DNA from: Pseudomonas sp. StFLB209
GTDB lineage: Bacteria; Pseudomonadota; Gammaproteobacteria; Pseudomonadales; Pseudomonadaceae
Assembly (NCBI RefSeq): GCF_000829415.1
Contig: NZ_AP014637.1
Coordinates: forward strand, 4,667,001 to 4,731,000
Length of the DNA stretch: 64,000 nt
Direction of reading: 5' to 3'
Position 1 is the first letter of the stretch; the number at the start of each line of letters is the position of its first letter. This document shows positions 8,530-16,528 of the stretch, piece by piece. A model generated the notes under the pieces. That model was given only the letters and a program-made list of their open reading frames with translations, ran no database searches and had not been told where the DNA came from. A program made the translations under genes and the position numbers.

Positions 8530-9138
8530 TCACCACTCCCAGACTTTCTCGGTGTATTGCGCGGTGGGCGGCAGGACCGTTTGCAGAAAAGTCAGGTATT
8601 GCTCGAACAATGCCCTGTTGGGGAAGCGGGTCTCGAAGCCCACCGTCGGGTCTTCCACATGCACGACGATGATCGCGTATTTGCGGTCTACGGTGACGAA
8701 GTTGTACTCCGACCACGGCAGGCCGGTGTAATGCTCGGCAGGTGGTGGCTGCCAGTTTTTCAGGCGGCTGATGGTCGGTAAAGAAGCGATGAAAAAAATG
8801 ATAATGGGTAAAAAAGACATGAAGTAGATGGCGGCGCCGATCAATGTCAGGATGGCGAGATTTGCAAAGGTGCTGAAGAAAAAGCGGGTGTGGGGAGAGT
8901 GTTTTAATTGCTTTGTTTCTTCGCCGTGCGAGGTGTGGATGATATATGAGAATTGTGTTTTTCTTAATATGTCGTAGGTGAAGGCTGGTAAGCAGATGGT
9001 GGCGATCGTCATACAGATCGCCCAGATGTGGAACATCTCGTCCAGGCTGTCCAAAAAGAGCCAGCTTGTCAAAATGCATTGGATCAGCCAGCCGGCAGAA
9101 AAAGTGTAGATAACCCTCTTTATTTGATTTGATGGCAT
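8530..9138 (-). CDS. membrane immunity protein candidate for the adjacent T6SS effector
   Basis: This is a 202-residue membrane protein of no family I recognise. Hydrophobic segments are at about residues 8-28 (VIYTFSAGWLIQCILTSWLF), 36-58 and a long pair near 85-125 (LAILTLIGAAIYFMSF...IIIFFIASL). A soluble C-terminal domain follows. AGGGA lies six bases before the chosen ATG; an earlier in-frame start at 9225 would add a polar 29-residue tail. It lies immediately downstream of the VasX-like toxin gene on the same strand and is markedly A/T-richer than the flanks. Both are usual for an immunity gene protecting the inner membrane from a pore-former. Confidence 0.7.
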   Translation of the reverse strand: MPSNQIKRVIYTFSAGWLIQCILTSWLFLDSLDEMFHIWAICMTIATICLPAFTYDILRKTQFSYIIHTSHGEETKQLKHSPHTRFFFSTFANLAILTLIGAAIYFMSFLPIIIFFIASLPTISRLKNWQPPPAEHYTGLPWSEYNFVTVDRKYAIIVVHVEDPTVGFETRFPNRALFEQYLTFLQTVLPPTAQYTEKVWEW

Positions 9139-9294
9139 GTCAATCCCTTCGGTTTGCCATGTTATGGTCGGAGTGGCAAGGGCGTTACGTGGGGTGTTGT
9201 CATGTGTCAATGTGGTATGTGTCATTTTTTCTAGTTGGTTAATATAGACGAATTTAATTTTTATGCGTTTTTTTTGTTGTGTGCTTTATTTTTC

Positions 9295-12200
9295 TTATGG
9301 AGCGATTAGCAAAGGGAGTGCGGTCGATCGCGACGTGTTCTTCATCAGTAGCTGAGGCTTGAGCAGTCCGTCAAAAGTGCTGTTGGAATTTACTGATATT
9401 TCCAGTTGATAAAGATAGCCCGTGTCTTCCGGTGAAGGCTTAAAAGAGTCAACGGGATACCAAATCTGGATTTCCAAATAAACTGCCTCAGGTACCAGTG
9501 GTACCCAGGTCTGCCAGATCACATCTTCGTTGTCAGGTAGTAGGGGGCAGTGGAGCCTAGGGTATGTGAATACTGGCCGCTGGTTATCGATTTTGTCCCA
9601 ATGCTCAATGCTGTAAAACAGCCCATTTTCTTGAAAGGACTCTCTGATGGGGAGGGCGCCAGGTCTCAATGGAAGTAACGGCAGGATTCTTGTACTGCTA
9701 CTTGTTTCAAACAAGATCGTGCGACGCCTTATCGCGTGCGGAAACTGAATTTGTATCCAAGCGCCATTCTGAAGCTGCATTTGGGAGTCTGCCATGCCCA
9801 TATAAGCTCTTTCTCGGGTGCTTTTCACCAGAACTTTTGGTGTTAATTGGATTTCATAAAAAGCACGTTGCTCTTCTGCGTTACCTTGTGGGGTGTCGGG
9901 GTAGCGGGTCTCCTGAATGCGTGACCAACTGCATTTTTTTAGCCAATAGCCAACGGAATCCTGTTTTATGGTGTTAAGGATGACGCTTGCCAACAGGTAA
10001 ATTAAGCCGCCTATAAAAATGATTTTGGAGAATAAGCCGCTCATTACAAGTGTGGTCGCCGTTCCTAGTTGTCTTATAGTTGTTGTTGATGCCAGTACTT
10101 GTGCGGCTGCGCCGGTGCTCATGATATATACGCCAATCATCTTCGTTGCAATTGCGGACCGTTCTTCATCAGTCTTTGCATTTTTATAATCATCTCTTAA
10201 ATCCCATATTTCCATTCCTGCTGCAGCAATCCCAAAGGCTCCGGTGACAAGCAGGCGTGATCTAAGTTGTGTGACTGTCTGGCTCCAATGCGTATTGCCT
10301 TGTGCTTTCCAGAAAGCCGCAGACCGCTCCAGAATCGATACGTTTTTCCGGTTAATCATCACCGGCTTGGCGTTCTTGACAACCTCCCACGGTGCCTCGA
10401 CATATACCGCCATCAATAGATTCAGTGTGTAGCCCAGGCTGTAACCCACCTTGACCAGGTCTTTGTTGTTGAGCTGTCCATCCCGGCTGACTTCCTCCCA
10501 GACCAGGGCGGTGTTGATGAAATTGAGCATGATCACGCCCCATGCGATACCTGAGCCGTGCAATCCTGTTTGTTGTACCCAGCGTCTGGCCTCTGCATTC
10601 CAGTGTTTGGCAATGTCTTTGCCGGAGTGGAAGAAATCATGGATCTTGTCGCGCAGCAGGCGTGCGTACTGGTTGTCTTGAAAGTCGATGATCAGCGGTA
10701 ATTTCAGTTCGTGAGCGCGTAACCGGTCACGTTCCTGTTGCAAGAGGCTTGAAAGATGTTTGCGCTGTCCACGTTCCTGCGGGGAGTTCCAGTGCGAATA
10801 CAGGGTGCGCAGGTTGGCGTTTAATCTGTTCCAGTTGGCATGCCATGTCCTGACCTCGCTTCCTATCCGGGCATCGATCACCAGCCGTTGCGGGGCATTG
10901 CCCAGAACCAGCCCGATCAGCAGGCTGCGCAGCAATGCTGGCAGATCCTTGCGTTTACCCATGGCCCGCTGGCTGTCGATGGGCAGCCAAGCCATCAGAA
11001 TGGCTTCGGCGGTCTGTTTGCCCGCGCCTCGGGCCAGTTCGCGCAGGGTGTTGAAGGTATCGCGGGCCGGTTGCTGCAGCGCTTTCATCCAGGCGGTATC
11101 GGCAAAGTCCGGGTGGTTGAGCACTGTATTGAGCTCGCCGAGGCGGGTGGCGAGGTTGGTCAGGTCGTTGAAGCCATTGAGCAGTTTGTCTGCTTCGGCC
11201 TGCAGCGCCTCCTTGAGGGCCGGGGAGAAGCCATATCGCAAGGTGCCGAACAAGGTTGAGGCGTTCTGCTCCTGATCGGCCAGCCATTCGTTTGCTCCCT
11301 GGCTTTGCGTAAGGATGCTCAGCAACTCTTCAAAGCTGTTCTGCAGGAGTAAAAGGTGCTTTGGATTACCGGTATCGCAGTGCAGGCGCAGCGGTTCCAG
11401 GCCGATCTGGATCGCCCACTGCTTGATGTCTGCCTGGGTATTCTGGACTTGCCGCAATAACCGGTCATGTTCTGGCTGCTGCTGCATGATGTGTTGCCGT
11501 GCAGCCTTGAGATCGACCTCGCGGCGCCACTTTTTTCGGTCTTGCCAGGCTTGCAACTGGTCCTCAGGAACCTTGCCGTAACGCTGGATCAGTTCACGGT
11601 GCATCCGTGCCGATTTGATTTCCGATACCAGGCTAAAACTTGAAGTCGAAGCACTGCCCGCCAGTGATGCCTGGTCGATGAGCCTTTCCCTGAAGTAGGC
11701 CTCCACGTCGAGCAGGTATTGTTGCCTCAGGGCCGGATCGTCCCGAACTGACTCGGGCAGACTGGCGGTATCATCGCTGACGCCGCATAGCTGACTCACC
11801 GTGCTGGCCATGCGAAGCTTGTGTTCATGTTGGCTCAGCCAGCTCTGGTAAGCCGCCTGGTCTGCCAATAATTGCATGCCGAGGTCTTCGAGTATGGACA
11901 GCGGCGCATCCAGAGCGATCAGCAATGAGCTGTCCTTGTCCTCGACACTGCCCAGCCAATGCACATCGGCGCCCAGTGGCACCCATGGGCTACTACCGTC
12001 TTGCCGGTTAAAGGGTGGCTGCGAGCTGGGAAGTGCCGAGTCGCTGAAGCGCAGGTCCTCATTCACCTTGCAAGGGTCGATATCGGCTACCGCACTGGCA
12101 AGCTGTGCGAGCGGTAACGTGTCAGGCTCGTTCATGGTGATGCAGTAGCTGCCCAGGTCCAGGCGTTTCATCCACTGGCTGCGACCGACCGCGTTCGAGC

Positions 12201-12672
12201 GCATGTGCTCGCAGATACGCCAGGTCCATTGCAAGGGGGCATAGGCAATGTGTAGCACGTGGTTACGCGGGTAAAGCAGGAAGGGCTGCGCGTTGGCTGC
12301 GCCGCTACGCTCATCCTGGCCCAGATGGGCTTGGGTCCAGGTGATACGCGCAAGGTGAGCATCGCTGGCCGTGTAGAGGTATTCGTGTAGCGTCCCGGCG
12401 GTTTCGTCGTATACGTACACGTAACCATCGTACAGTTGGCGCAGTGTGTAGGTGCGGCTCTTCAGGGGCGGCAGGCGTGCCCATTTACCGGCTCTGGCCA
12501 GCGGCTTGAGGGCTTCGGGCGCCGGATCGTAGCGCGAGCGGTCCAGAGCGTAACGTACCGGGACGATAGCAATGTTCGGCCCTTTGAACGGGCACAGGCT
12601 GGTTCCGGACAGTGGTCTTTTGTCGAACTCACTGGCGCAACGTTGGCGAGCGGTTCCATATTTTTCGGTCAT
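9295..12672 (-). CDS. T6SS effector, VasX-like pore-forming toxin (BTH_I2691 type)
   Basis: This is an 1125-residue antibacterial effector candidate. The N-terminal VasX-type region is recognisable at residues 15-110 (CPFKGPNIAIVPVRYALDR, then YTLRQLYDGYVYVYDE). A long helical middle follows. Hydrophobic segments that could form a colicin-like pore are at about 709-725, 735-760, 810-825, 850-870 and 880-905. AGGA precedes the ATG at 12672 by five bases. Established for this family: export by type VI secretion and membrane depolarisation of target cells. No vgrG or other T6SS gene is in the window, so this is an orphan effector/immunity pair. The 3' third of the gene is A/T-richer than the 5' part. 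Confidence 0.85.
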   Translation of the reverse strand: MTEKYGTARQRCASEFDKRPLSGTSLCPFKGPNIAIVPVRYALDRSRYDPAPEALKPLARAGKWARLPPLKSRTYTLRQLYDGYVYVYDETAGTLHEYLYTASDAHLARITWTQAHLGQDERSGAANAQPFLLYPRNHVLHIAYAPLQWTWRICEHMRSNAVGRSQWMKRLDLGSYCITMNEPDTLPLAQLASAVADIDPCKVNEDLRFSDSALPSSQPPFNRQDGSSPWVPLGADVHWLGSVEDKDSSLLIALDAPLSILEDLGMQLLADQAAYQSWLSQHEHKLRMASTVSQLCGVSDDTASLPESVRDDPALRQQYLLDVEAYFRERLIDQASLAGSASTSSFSLVSEIKSARMHRELIQRYGKVPEDQLQAWQDRKKWRREVDLKAARQHIMQQQPEHDRLLRQVQNTQADIKQWAIQIGLEPLRLHCDTGNPKHLLLLQNSFEELLSILTQSQGANEWLADQEQNASTLFGTLRYGFSPALKEALQAEADKLLNGFNDLTNLATRLGELNTVLNHPDFADTAWMKALQQPARDTFNTLRELARGAGKQTAEAILMAWLPIDSQRAMGKRKDLPALLRSLLIGLVLGNAPQRLVIDARIGSEVRTWHANWNRLNANLRTLYSHWNSPQERGQRKHLSSLLQQERDRLRAHELKLPLIIDFQDNQYARLLRDKIHDFFHSGKDIAKHWNAEARRWVQQTGLHGSGIAWGVIMLNFINTALVWEEVSRDGQLNNKDLVKVGYSLGYTLNLLMAVYVEAPWEVVKNAKPVMINRKNVSILERSAAFWKAQGNTHWSQTVTQLRSRLLVTGAFGIAAAGMEIWDLRDDYKNAKTDEERSAIATKMIGVYIMSTGAAAQVLASTTTIRQLGTATTLVMSGLFSKIIFIGGLIYLLASVILNTIKQDSVGYWLKKCSWSRIQETRYPDTPQGNAEEQRAFYEIQLTPKVLVKSTRERAYMGMADSQMQLQNGAWIQIQFPHAIRRRTILFETSSSTRILPLLPLRPGALPIRESFQENGLFYSIEHWDKIDNQRPVFTYPRLHCPLLPDNEDVIWQTWVPLVPEAVYLEIQIWYPVDSFKPSPEDTGYLYQLEISVNSNSTFDGLLKPQLLMKNTSRSTALPLLIAP

Positions 12673-13203
12673 GAGCATCCTGCGGCATCAAGGGTCAAAC
12701 AGTGAAGCGCGAGCGCTGGATAGTGCCTGCTCAGGGCGGGATAACGCTGTAGGAGAAGTGGAGAGACTTGGTAGGACACGGCCTTATTACAAAGGGAATA
12801 CCCACCAGTTCGCGTAGGTGATAAACCTCTGATGCGCTGTGTCTGTGGCATGATCGCCCGTGGCAAAGGCGCAGGCTCTCTGCGCCGCCGGCCCAGAGTC
12901 ATACATTTCTCACTGGATACTGCGAATGCAATGGCAGCCGGTTTTCGAAAATCCGCTGATCGATAAACAGATCCGCGCACTGACCTCGGACCAGGCCAGG
13001 CGCCTGTTAGCCAGTTATCTGTACCGTCAGTTCAGGTTGGTGCGCAGCTTTGATCAGCGCTATCAAAGCAACCTGCAGGACCTGTTTGTGCGTCAACTCA
13101 GCGTTGCTGTTGCGGGAAGTGCGGCGCACGTGGAACTGGCCATTGGCGAGGTCTATGCCGCGATTCCCGACACTGACCATCGGGGCGCGACAAGCCCCGC
13201 CGT

Positions 13204-13416
13204 TCAGGGCGGGGAAAGATAGCGCGGACGGCGTAGCCGTCCCTGGTTGCCGTGGGGTGTCTGCTGCTGTTCGGTGTACGCACCGCTGCAGCATGATGCG
13301 AAGTAACACGGCGACACAGATGCCCTTCTACAGCGGTATTTCGTTACAAAGACCCAGTGGGCATGCACCTTGAAAACACCGTGCCGTCCGCGCCTAATGT
13401 CGCCTTCATTGCTCAT
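13204..13416 (-). pseudogene. tnpA: internally deleted tnpA (Y1 HUH transposase remnant)
   Basis: This 70-codon frame is divergent from tnpB with 14 bases between the start codons. The first ~30 residues (MSNEGDIRRGRHGVFKVHAH, then WVFVTKYR) match the N terminus of IS200/IS605 TnpA. The segment SPCYFASCCSG...YTEQQQTPH matches the C-terminal end of the family. The roughly 60-70 residues between, which carry the HUH metal site and part of the catalytic core, are missing. The frame remains open, so a short product could be made but it cannot be an active transposase. Confidence 0.75.
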
Positions 13417-13430
13417 GGCTCAAGAGCAGC

Positions 13431-14654
13431 ATGCAACGACTTCAAGCCTTCAAGCACGAACTCATGCCAGACGGCCGGCAGGAGCGGCAAATGCGCCGCT
13501 TTGCGGGCTCCTGCCGCTTCGTCTTCAACAAGGCGCTGGCGTTGCAGAAGGAGCGCCACGAGCAAGGCGAGAAGAAGCTCGGCTATGCGGGCCTGTGCAA
13601 GTTGCTGACCGAGTGGCGCAATAGCCCGCAAACCGCATGGCTGGCCGATGCGCCTGTTCACCCATTGCAACAGAGCCTCAAGGATCTGGAGCGGGCCTAC
13701 ACCAACTTCTTCGCCAAGCGAGCCGACTTTCCCCGGTTCAAGAAGAAGGGGCAGCGCGACAGTTTCCGCTATCCCGACCCGAAACAGATCAAGCTCGACC
13801 AGCCCAACAGCCGCCTGTTCTTGCCAAAGCTGGGCTGGCTGCGTTACCGCAACAGCCGCAAGACGCTGGGTACTGTGAAGAACATCACCGTGAGTCAGTC
13901 GTGTGGCAAGTGGTTCGTGAGCATCCAGACCGAACGCGAGATCGATGAGCAGCCCACGGCGCAGGGTGCGGCAGTCGGCATCGACATGGGCATTGCCCGG
14001 TTCGCCACGCTTTCGGATGGCTCGTTCTACGCACCCCTGAACAGCTTCAAACGCCATGAAACCGCGCTGTGCAAAGCGCAGCAGGCGATGAGCCGCAAGG
14101 TCAGATTCAGCCGCAACTGGAAGAAGGCGAAAGCCCGCGTCCAGCGCATTCACTCGCGCATCGGCAATGCCCGCCGCGACTACCTACACAAGTGCTCCAC
14201 CACGATCAGCCAAAACCACGCGATGGTGTGTATCGAGGACTTGCAGGTACGCAATATGTCCAGGTCGGCGGCAGGCACGGCAGAGGCGCCGGGAAGAAAC
14301 GTTCGGGCCAAGTCTGGCCTGAACAGGGCCATCCTCGATCAGGGCTGGTTCGAGTTCCGCCGCCAACTGGACTACAAGCTGGCGTGGCGCGGCGGCTGGC
14401 TGATTACCGTGCCGCCGCAAAATACCAGTCGCACGTGCCCCTGTTGCGACCATGTGTCGGCGGCCAACCGCCAGACGCAAGCGCTGTTCAGGTGCGTGGG
14501 ATGTGGTTTTGAAGGCAACGCCGATGTGGTCGGGGCGATCAATGTACTAAGGGCGGGACACGCCCGGTTAGCCTGTGAAGTGAGCGCAGAGGTCATGGCG
14601 CCAGCAGCAGGAACCCACCGAAGCGACTCGGGGGCGGCTCGATGCCGCGCCTGA
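13431..14654 (+). CDS. tnpB: TnpB RNA-guided nuclease
   Basis: This is a 407-residue TnpB with all hallmarks intact. The RuvC residues are D185 (AVGIDMGIARF), E269 (VCIEDLQVRNM) and D365 (GNADVVGAINVL). A zinc ribbon has C336/C339 and C355/C358. The N-terminal region (MRRFAGSCRFVFNKAL) is the usual TnpB helix-turn-helix/WED start. Known function of the family: cleavage of DNA next to a TAM under guidance of an omega RNA that overlaps the 3' end of the gene and reads into flanking DNA. Here the expected guide is the host sequence from 14698. The tnpA partner is broken. Confidence 0.88.
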   Translation: MQRLQAFKHELMPDGRQERQMRRFAGSCRFVFNKALALQKERHEQGEKKLGYAGLCKLLTEWRNSPQTAWLADAPVHPLQQSLKDLERAYTNFFAKRADFPRFKKKGQRDSFRYPDPKQIKLDQPNSRLFLPKLGWLRYRNSRKTLGTVKNITVSQSCGKWFVSIQTEREIDEQPTAQGAAVGIDMGIARFATLSDGSFYAPLNSFKRHETALCKAQQAMSRKVRFSRNWKKAKARVQRIHSRIGNARRDYLHKCSTTISQNHAMVCIEDLQVRNMSRSAAGTAEAPGRNVRAKSGLNRAILDQGWFEFRRQLDYKLAWRGGWLITVPPQNTSRTCPCCDHVSAANRQTQALFRCVGCGFEGNADVVGAINVLRAGHARLACEVSAEVMAPAAGTHRSDSGAARCRA

Positions 14655-14716
14655 GCGCCGTAGGAATCTCCGGCCTTCAGGCCGGGGAGGATGTCAAGAG
14701 TATGCGCAGCAGGAGG
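14560..14716 (+). ncRNA. candidate TnpB omega RNA with 3' guide
   Basis: By analogy with characterised TnpB systems, the RNA should comprise the end of tnpB, the right-end hairpin (14670-14685) and about 16-20 bases of flank starting at 14698 (GAGTATGCGCAGCAGGAGG). The flank is the second half of the disrupted DUF416-like gene, so the guide matches the empty site, which would be preceded by TGAC. The 5' boundary is a guess. Confidence 0.4.
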
Positions 14717-14991
14717 GTGCCTATGCCCAGAACCTGATGATTGCCTTGTGGTATCTGCTGTCGTTCGCTCATGAGCCAGACACCGAGCTTTTACAGGCGG
14801 CGGCCAATGCTGCGCTAAATAATGTCGACCTGCTGAACCATGAACTGGACGAGCATTACGACGAGTCAGCGGTGGTGGCCCGGGAAGTGGTGGTCGTCAG
14901 GCAGATGCTGCGCCGCATGCGCGCGGGCGCTGCCTGCTCAGGGGATGTTGCGGTGGATATTGCAGATTTGGCTGGCGGTCTGGCGCTTTGA

Positions 14992-15442
14992 GCGCTGCAT
15001 TGGTGGATTGTTGCATCCAGCTTGCTCGACTGAAGACTTTGATATTGAACTCAAAGACGACCATCGGCATCACTGGCGGCTTGAGCAATCAAATCGTGAA
15101 TCTCGACGGTTACCGCAGGCTCACCTTGCCGAGACCTCACAGTTTCAGCAAGACGCATATTGTCGATCAACTCCAGCATGGCTGCGTAGCGAGCTGGGGG
15201 CACAGCGTAAAACGCTGGTTTGTTTCGGTATGGCGTTTGATTTGGCTGGGGAGGCGACGCGACGCTATCGAGCTGAACCGCCAACCCGGAGAGAGTGGCC
15301 GCTCGGCGCTCCGTGTATCGAAGTGCTGAACCACAACGAAGAGGGCGGCTCATTTGCAATAGATGCAAGAACATTACCGGCCTCTTCGCTACCAAGGTAG
15401 CTCCCACAGAGGTATGCAGGGTGTAACCGAACAGTATTGGGC
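14992..15442. other. 451-bp stretch without an intact gene
   Basis: Between the end of the split DUF416-like gene and the BRO-N gene no complete gene is convincing. The left part holds an antitoxin C-terminal remnant on the minus strand (15051-15230). The right part (15231-15442) has reading frames in several phases but none with a recognisable protein, consistent with decayed DNA next to a mobile element. Confidence 0.6.
15051..15230 (-). pseudogene. RelB/StbD-type antitoxin remnant (C-terminal part)
   Basis: The last ~55 codons of this minus-strand frame read NKPAFYAVPPARYAAMLELI, then DNMRLAETVRSRQGEPAVTVEIHDL. This is the pattern of the C-terminal half of RelB/StbD/Phd-like antitoxins (NKP.AYLVP..YE.ML..L.D..LA..V..R.G...V.V..L). 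Upstream, the frame continues to 15407 but shows no antitoxin N-terminal DNA-binding segment, and no toxin gene follows. The intact gene was probably lost when this patch was rearranged. Similarity judged by eye. Confidence 0.5.
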
Positions 15443-15982
15443 TTAGCGACGGTCATCAGACCGCAATGACCCGAGCACCCGGTTCCATAAGCCGGGCTTG
15501 CGTACAGGCAGGTGAGGCAGCACCTGCGGCATATCTTCCCAACGCACCCAGGACTTGTCGCGCCAGTGCAGCATCAGCAGCGAGCTGCCCAGCCAGTTCA
15601 GGCGGCTCAGGCACGGTTCGTCACCTGAGCCGTCATCCAGGCGGCGCAGTTGCGGCAGCACTTCATGGGCCAGCCATTGGCGCAGGGAACGGTTCTCGGG
15701 GATGTAGTGGTGAACCAGCAGGGCATAGACGCCCGATTCGCTGACCAGTACGCACTTTTCCAGACGGCCATGAGCCTCTACCCAGCCCATGCGGCGCTGG
15801 TCGGGATCAAGCTTGACGGTGGCCCGCTCATCCAGCCGGGCGCCCATCAGTCGCGAAATATCGGGCAGACAGAACCATGCCTGGGCATCGCGGTAGACGG
15901 CGCGCAGAAGACGGTGGTGGCGGAAGAAGAGGACGGCTTCGAAATGGTCATGGCACGGGGCCATGGGATCTAACGTATGCAT
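15443..15982 (-). CDS. BRO-N domain protein (phage antirepressor type)
   Basis: This 179-residue protein has a BRO-N domain at residues 12-115. AWFCLPDISRLMGARLD matches the V..DV...LG helix, and VLVSESGVYALLVHHYIPEN matches the FISE.GLY.L...S... motif followed by the FR.WV-like RQWLAHEVLPQLRR. Such domains bind DNA and are common in prophages and as stand-alone Pseudomonas genes. GAGAG lies eight bases before the ATG. The 546-bp region upstream contains strong RNA hairpins and no gene. The tail (residues 120-179) is basic and unassigned. Confidence 0.75.
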   Translation of the reverse strand: MHTLDPMAPCHDHFEAVLFFRHHRLLRAVYRDAQAWFCLPDISRLMGARLDERATVKLDPDQRRMGWVEAHGRLEKCVLVSESGVYALLVHHYIPENRSLRQWLAHEVLPQLRRLDDGSGDEPCLSRLNWLGSSLLMLHWRDKSWVRWEDMPQVLPHLPVRKPGLWNRVLGSLRSDDRR

Positions 15983-16043
15983 CAGTAAGCTCTCATTTAT
16001 TCAGTTGGAGAGCCACCGCCTACCGTCGCCAAACAATAAGGGT

Positions 16044-16120
16044 GGCAGCTGTGTGAGGGTTGGCGAACCGGGGCAAATGAGAAACCCGGCAGACCCGAAG
16101 GCCTCCCGCACACAGCCGCC
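16044..16120 (-). ncRNA. candidate structured RNA / leader upstream of BRO-N gene
   Basis: GGCAGCTGTGTG (16044-16055) pairs with CACACAGCCGCC (16109-16120) over 12 positions with one mismatch. Enclosed bases contain GC-rich smaller stems (GGCGAACCGGGG, AACCCGGCAGACCCGAAGGCC). On the minus strand this lies about 60 bp before the BRO-N start, as a leader or separate RNA would. Strand and function are inferred from gene direction only. Confidence 0.35.
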
Positions 16121-16140
16121 ATAACGCATGGCAACGCGCG

Positions 16141-16177
16141 CAACAAGACACCGGCATGTCTCATGCCGGTGTTGTTG
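16141..16177. repeat. tall inverted repeat (hairpin)
   Basis: ACACCGGCATG (16148-16158) pairs perfectly with CATGCCGGTGT (16162-16172) around a TCT loop, and CAACA/TGTTG extends the stem outward with a two-base bulge. There is no T run on either side, so it is not a standard terminator. It is adjacent to the candidate structured element at 16044-16120. Confidence 0.6.
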
Positions 16178-16528
16178 AATCTCAAATGCTTGAAGGGTCG
16201 CCAAACCCGACTCACCGATTTGGCGGCGAGCGGCGCGCAGGTTAGCTAAACACGAGGGATAAGAGCAAGTGCTGGCCAAGTGGGCCGGCCAAGGTATCGC
16301 TGCTGAAACCAATCCTGACGGGATAAGGACCGCGCACCCGTCGGCCAGCCAACCCCCACCGAGTACGCGTGATACTCCAGTAGTGGCTAATACGCCGATT
16401 TGGTGAGCGTCGTCGGCCAGTGCTCCGTTACCCAGCGAGGGCTATGGCATGCCCACAGACAAACCGAACGACTTGCAGGGCCCCATGGAGCCGCCTACCG
16501 GCCTACCGAACAGTTTTATGTTTAAACC

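Larger units (their letters stand above)
13178..14697 (+). mobile_element. IS200/IS605-family element with tnpB and degenerate tnpA
   Basis: The left end starts at CATCGGGGCGCGACAAGCCCC just after TGAC (13174-13177). A hairpin follows (CCCCGCC at 13195-13201 with GGCGGGG at 13208-13214). The right end has the hairpin CCGGCC-TTCA-GGCCGG (14670-14685) and finishes GGAGGATGTCAA at 14697. TGAC-type target at the left and a terminal TCAA at the right fit the cleavage sites of IS608-like elements. The same ends occur at 51021-52211. The borders are supported independently because removing 13178-14697 restores the host reading frame exactly. Confidence 0.82.
12926..14991 (+). pseudogene. DUF416-like gene split by an IS605-type element
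   Basis: Two in-frame pieces, 12926-13177 and 14698-14991, encode the halves of one protein of about 181 residues. Joining D84 (GAC, ending at 13177) to GAG at 14698 gives ...IPDTD|EYAQQEGAY... with no frame change and no extra codon. The layout resembles DUF416 (YjaG) proteins: ENPLIDKQIRAL at the start, an AIP..D motif, then an A-rich helix and a long C-terminal helix (AREVVVVRQMLRRM). Function unknown. In its present state the first half runs into the element and stops at 13220-13222. The family call rests on remembered resemblance. Confidence 0.65.
15983..16528. other. 546-bp non-coding region with strong secondary structure
   Basis: No convincing gene is present here. The stretch next to the BRO-N gene can form a long-range stem (see 16044-16120), a tall hairpin (16141-16177) and further short inverted repeats such as CGCCAAA/TTTGGCG around 16199-16225. 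The remainder up to the FtrA-like gene (16230-16528) shows nothing I can name. An open minus-strand frame at 16001-16312 runs through the stems and is not supported as protein. Confidence 0.55.

Noticed and set aside
16001..16312. 103-codon minus-strand frame upstream of the BRO-N gene
   Set aside because: The frame runs through two strong stem structures and shows no protein family; an RNA or DNA structure explains the sequence better.
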